DNA of 8,051 nucleotides from CAYZJV01 sp964616275 (GTDB lineage Bacteria; Spirochaetota; Spirochaetia; Sphaerochaetales; Sphaerochaetaceae). The DNA lies in the NCBI GenBank assembly GCA_964616275.1, contig CAZTUL010000086.1:1-8051 (forward strand), in the 5' to 3' direction. Below the pieces are notes generated by a model, which was not told the DNA's origin, made no database searches, and saw only the letters and a list, made by a program, of their open reading frames with translations. Shown here in pieces: positions 7,085 to 8,051 of this stretch. Made by a program: the position numbers and the translations under genes. Numbering within the stretch: the first letter of the stretch is position 1; each line of letters starts with the position of its first letter.

Positions 7085-7091
7085 ACATCAT

Positions 7092-7104
7092 TCTCTAATA
7101 GAGA
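7092..7104. promoter_or_regulatory. Putative operator palindrome 1 (at transcription start)
   Basis: TCTCTAATAGAGA is a perfect 6-1-6 palindrome that begins at the predicted +1, 6 bp after the -10 box. Its partner is at 7072-7084, and the shared consensus is TCTNTAWTANAGA. A protein bound here would block transcription initiation, so repression is the simplest reading. Confidence 0.6.
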
Positions 7105-7110
7105 TACTTC

Positions 7111-7139
7111 AGTATAAATTACGTCACATGAGCTGTCAA
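7111..7139 (-). promoter_or_regulatory. Sigma-70-type promoter of the ABC/oxidoreductase operon
   Basis: On the minus strand TTGACA (7139-7134), a 17-bp spacer and TATACT (7116-7111) form a near-consensus promoter. The predicted start is near 7104, giving a leader of about 53 nt before the binding-protein ATG. Such a strong promoter needs little activation, which supports control by a repressor at the two palindromes just downstream. Confidence 0.8.
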
Positions 7140-7140
7140 G

Positions 7141-7406
7141 GATATTTATTCTATATCCAGAAAAACTCTAAATCCTAAGAATTTCATTAATTGATAATTG
7201 AATCAGCAACGAAAGCATGTGTATGAAAAGCAGAATGAGTATTTGCACACACCCGCATATGAAAGCCAGTATTTCAAAACGGTCTGAGACATCGAACCGA
7301 AATGATTAAATCAGCAGTCAGAGAAAAGTACACACTATGAGGAAAGAACTGTCCTGTTAAAAAAATAAATATGATATATCTATTGTAGAAATATTTGTTG
7401 CTCACA
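7141..7406. other. AT-rich gene-free interval upstream of the operon
   Basis: No frame with a start, a ribosome binding site and useful length is visible on either strand. An imperfect repeat (TATGAAAAGCAG near 7222 and TATGAAAGCCAG near 7259) is too weak to interpret. It separates the operon promoter from the insertion-sequence remnant. Confidence 0.45.
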
Positions 7407-7420
7407 GCTGGCTTCGACGA
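7407..7420 (+). repeat. Left arm of 14-bp inverted repeat
   Basis: GCTGGCTTCGACGA, the exact reverse complement of 7863-7876. Together they bracket the istB remnant. Confidence 0.7.
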
Positions 7421-7562
7421 CCTAAACCTACCACCTGACCGGAACAAACCAGACTATCAAACGAAGTAAATCAATCCACCCTTTTTGAAAAAGCCTAGAG
7501 TATCCTTTGCTAGTTTCAAGGAAAATTTTTGGTAATGGTTATGCCAACAACCTGATAAGATA

Positions 7563-7769
7563 TGGGTTAACATTCTGCTGGAACTTATGGAGCTTCGATA
7601 CGATTCGACTTCCACCATCGTGTGCACTCAGCTTCCACCGGAAAACTGGCCTACGGTTCTGGGTAATGTAGCGCTGGGGCAGGCAATCTTAGGACGGATA
7701 CAAGCTGCGTCTTTTCCCATCTATCTTGATGGCCCTGATCTGCGAGTGAGACACTCAAGGAAACCCTGA
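7563..7769 (+). pseudogene. istB: IS21-family transposition ATPase IstB, 3' fragment
   Basis: The C-terminal part of an IstB-like helper ATPase: LLELMELRYDSTSTIVCTQL, then PPENWPTVLGNVALGQAILGRIQAASF and a tail ending in DLRVRHSRKP before TGA. This matches the family's end: the sensor-1-like strand (TIVCTQ), the N-W pair, the AI-x-x-RI segment, and the arginine-rich tail. About 65-70 residues remain of a normal 240-270. The frame is closed by TAA at 7533, and upstream sequence no longer looks like IstB, so the join is around 7560-7570. The Walker A and B regions and the partner transposase IstA are absent, so it cannot function. An internal ATG at 7587 gives an apparent 60-residue frame, but there is no ribosome binding site for it. 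Confidence 0.75.
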
Positions 7770-7784
7770 TTATTTTAATGTCCT

Positions 7785-7812
7785 CCCTGCCAAGTCAAAA
7801 AGCCTGGCAGGG
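7785..7812 (+). terminator. Hairpin after the istB remnant, possible weak terminator
   Basis: CCCTGCCA and TGGCAGGG form a perfect 8-bp, GC-rich stem around a 12-nt loop, starting 16 nt after the istB stop. Only TTTA follows, so termination would be weak. It was probably the transcription stop of the original insertion sequence. Confidence 0.4.
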
Positions 7813-7862
7813 TTTACTCCATCGAGTGGTAGAGGTTGCTCCGGTCTCATAGCTGGGTTCTA

Positions 7863-7876
7863 TCGTCGAAGCCAGC
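7863..7876 (-). repeat. Right arm of 14-bp inverted repeat
   Basis: TCGTCGAAGCCAGC, the exact reverse complement of 7407-7420. It lies 93 bp after the istB stop, a normal distance for the right end of an IS21-type element. Confidence 0.7.
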
Positions 7877-8014
7877 AGTAACTTTTCATAGGATAAAACT
7901 CGCGCTGTAGGAAAAGAATTTCTAGATAATTCATACAACCAAAAAAATTATATTGGACTTCGAATAGGAAACTTTTTTTAGAAGAGTAATAACTCATGGA
8001 GATTACGGCTTAGG

Positions 8015-8043
8015 TGAGCCATTGATCCGCGAAAACTGAGCCA
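8015..8043. repeat. Two TGAGCCA repeats, possible end of another IS21-like element
   Basis: TGAGCCA occurs at 8015-8021 and 8037-8043, offset by 22 bp, with GATCCGCGAAAAC between. Tandem short repeats about two helical turns apart, of the TGGCTCA(G)TTTT type, are what I recall of IS21-family ends where IstA binds. The element would lie mostly beyond the right edge. The window ends 8 bases later, so this is tentative. Confidence 0.3.
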
Positions 8044-8051
8044 GCCGTTTC

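Larger units (their letters stand above)
7407..7876. mobile_element. Internally deleted IS21-like insertion sequence remnant
   Basis: Two perfect 14-bp arms in inverted orientation, GCTGGCTTCGACGA (7407-7420) and TCGTCGAAGCCAGC (7863-7876), enclose 442 bp that contain the 3' end of an istB-like gene. An intact IS21-family element is about 2-2.5 kb with istA and istB; here istA and most of istB are gone. The arms are probably the inner part of the terminal repeats, so the true ends may lie some bases outside. I could not identify a target duplication with confidence. Confidence 0.5.

Noticed and set aside
7587..7769. Intact 60-residue gene
   Set aside because: It is the C-terminal end of IstB. 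The residues just before the ATG also match the family, and there is no ribosome binding site.
1..8051. CRISPR array, tRNA, rRNA or riboswitch
   Set aside because: I saw no regularly spaced identical repeats, no cloverleaf, no conserved rRNA sequence and no known aptamer pattern.

Overview
The window looks like an accessory stretch of a spirochaete genome, probably Sphaerochaeta-like. This rests mainly on the solute-binding protein: its signal peptide lacks a lipobox cysteine and ends in FAGGSAE, a motif I associate with binding proteins of that group. The moderate-to-low GC content and the typical bacterial Shine-Dalgarno sites are compatible but not specific. The taxonomic call is an inference.

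Left edge (1-1108, + strand): the C-terminal 267 residues of a large serine recombinase, with the end of the recombinase domain, a four-cysteine zinc ribbon and a coiled coil. It is followed by a 17-bp palindrome and a small gene with a good ribosome binding site that resembles a ribbon-helix-helix DNA-binding protein. Bases 1109-1673 hold no supportable gene.

Centre (1674-7140, - strand): one five-gene operon that reads leftward from a near-consensus promoter (TTGACA, 17 bp, TATACT). The order is a family-1 extracellular solute-binding protein, an FAD-dependent oxidoreductase, an IclR-family regulator, and two MalF/MalG-type ABC permeases. The last three genes are coupled by 4-nt overlaps of start and stop codons. 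No transporter ATPase is encoded, so the importer presumably uses a shared ATPase made elsewhere. Two near-identical 13-bp palindromes, with centres 20 bp apart, lie directly downstream of the -10 box and begin at the predicted transcription start. They are the best candidates for the operator of the IclR protein. The likely logic is substrate-induced uptake and oxidation of an unidentified, probably sugar-like or polyol-like, compound.

Right edge (7141-8051): no intact gene. It contains the 3' end of an IS21-type istB ATPase gene, enclosed by a 14-bp perfect inverted repeat 470 bp end to end, which looks like an internally deleted insertion sequence. At the far right two TGAGCCA repeats 22 bp apart may be the terminal repeats of a further IS21-like element running out of the window. 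The catabolic operon therefore sits between a site-specific recombinase and insertion-sequence debris.
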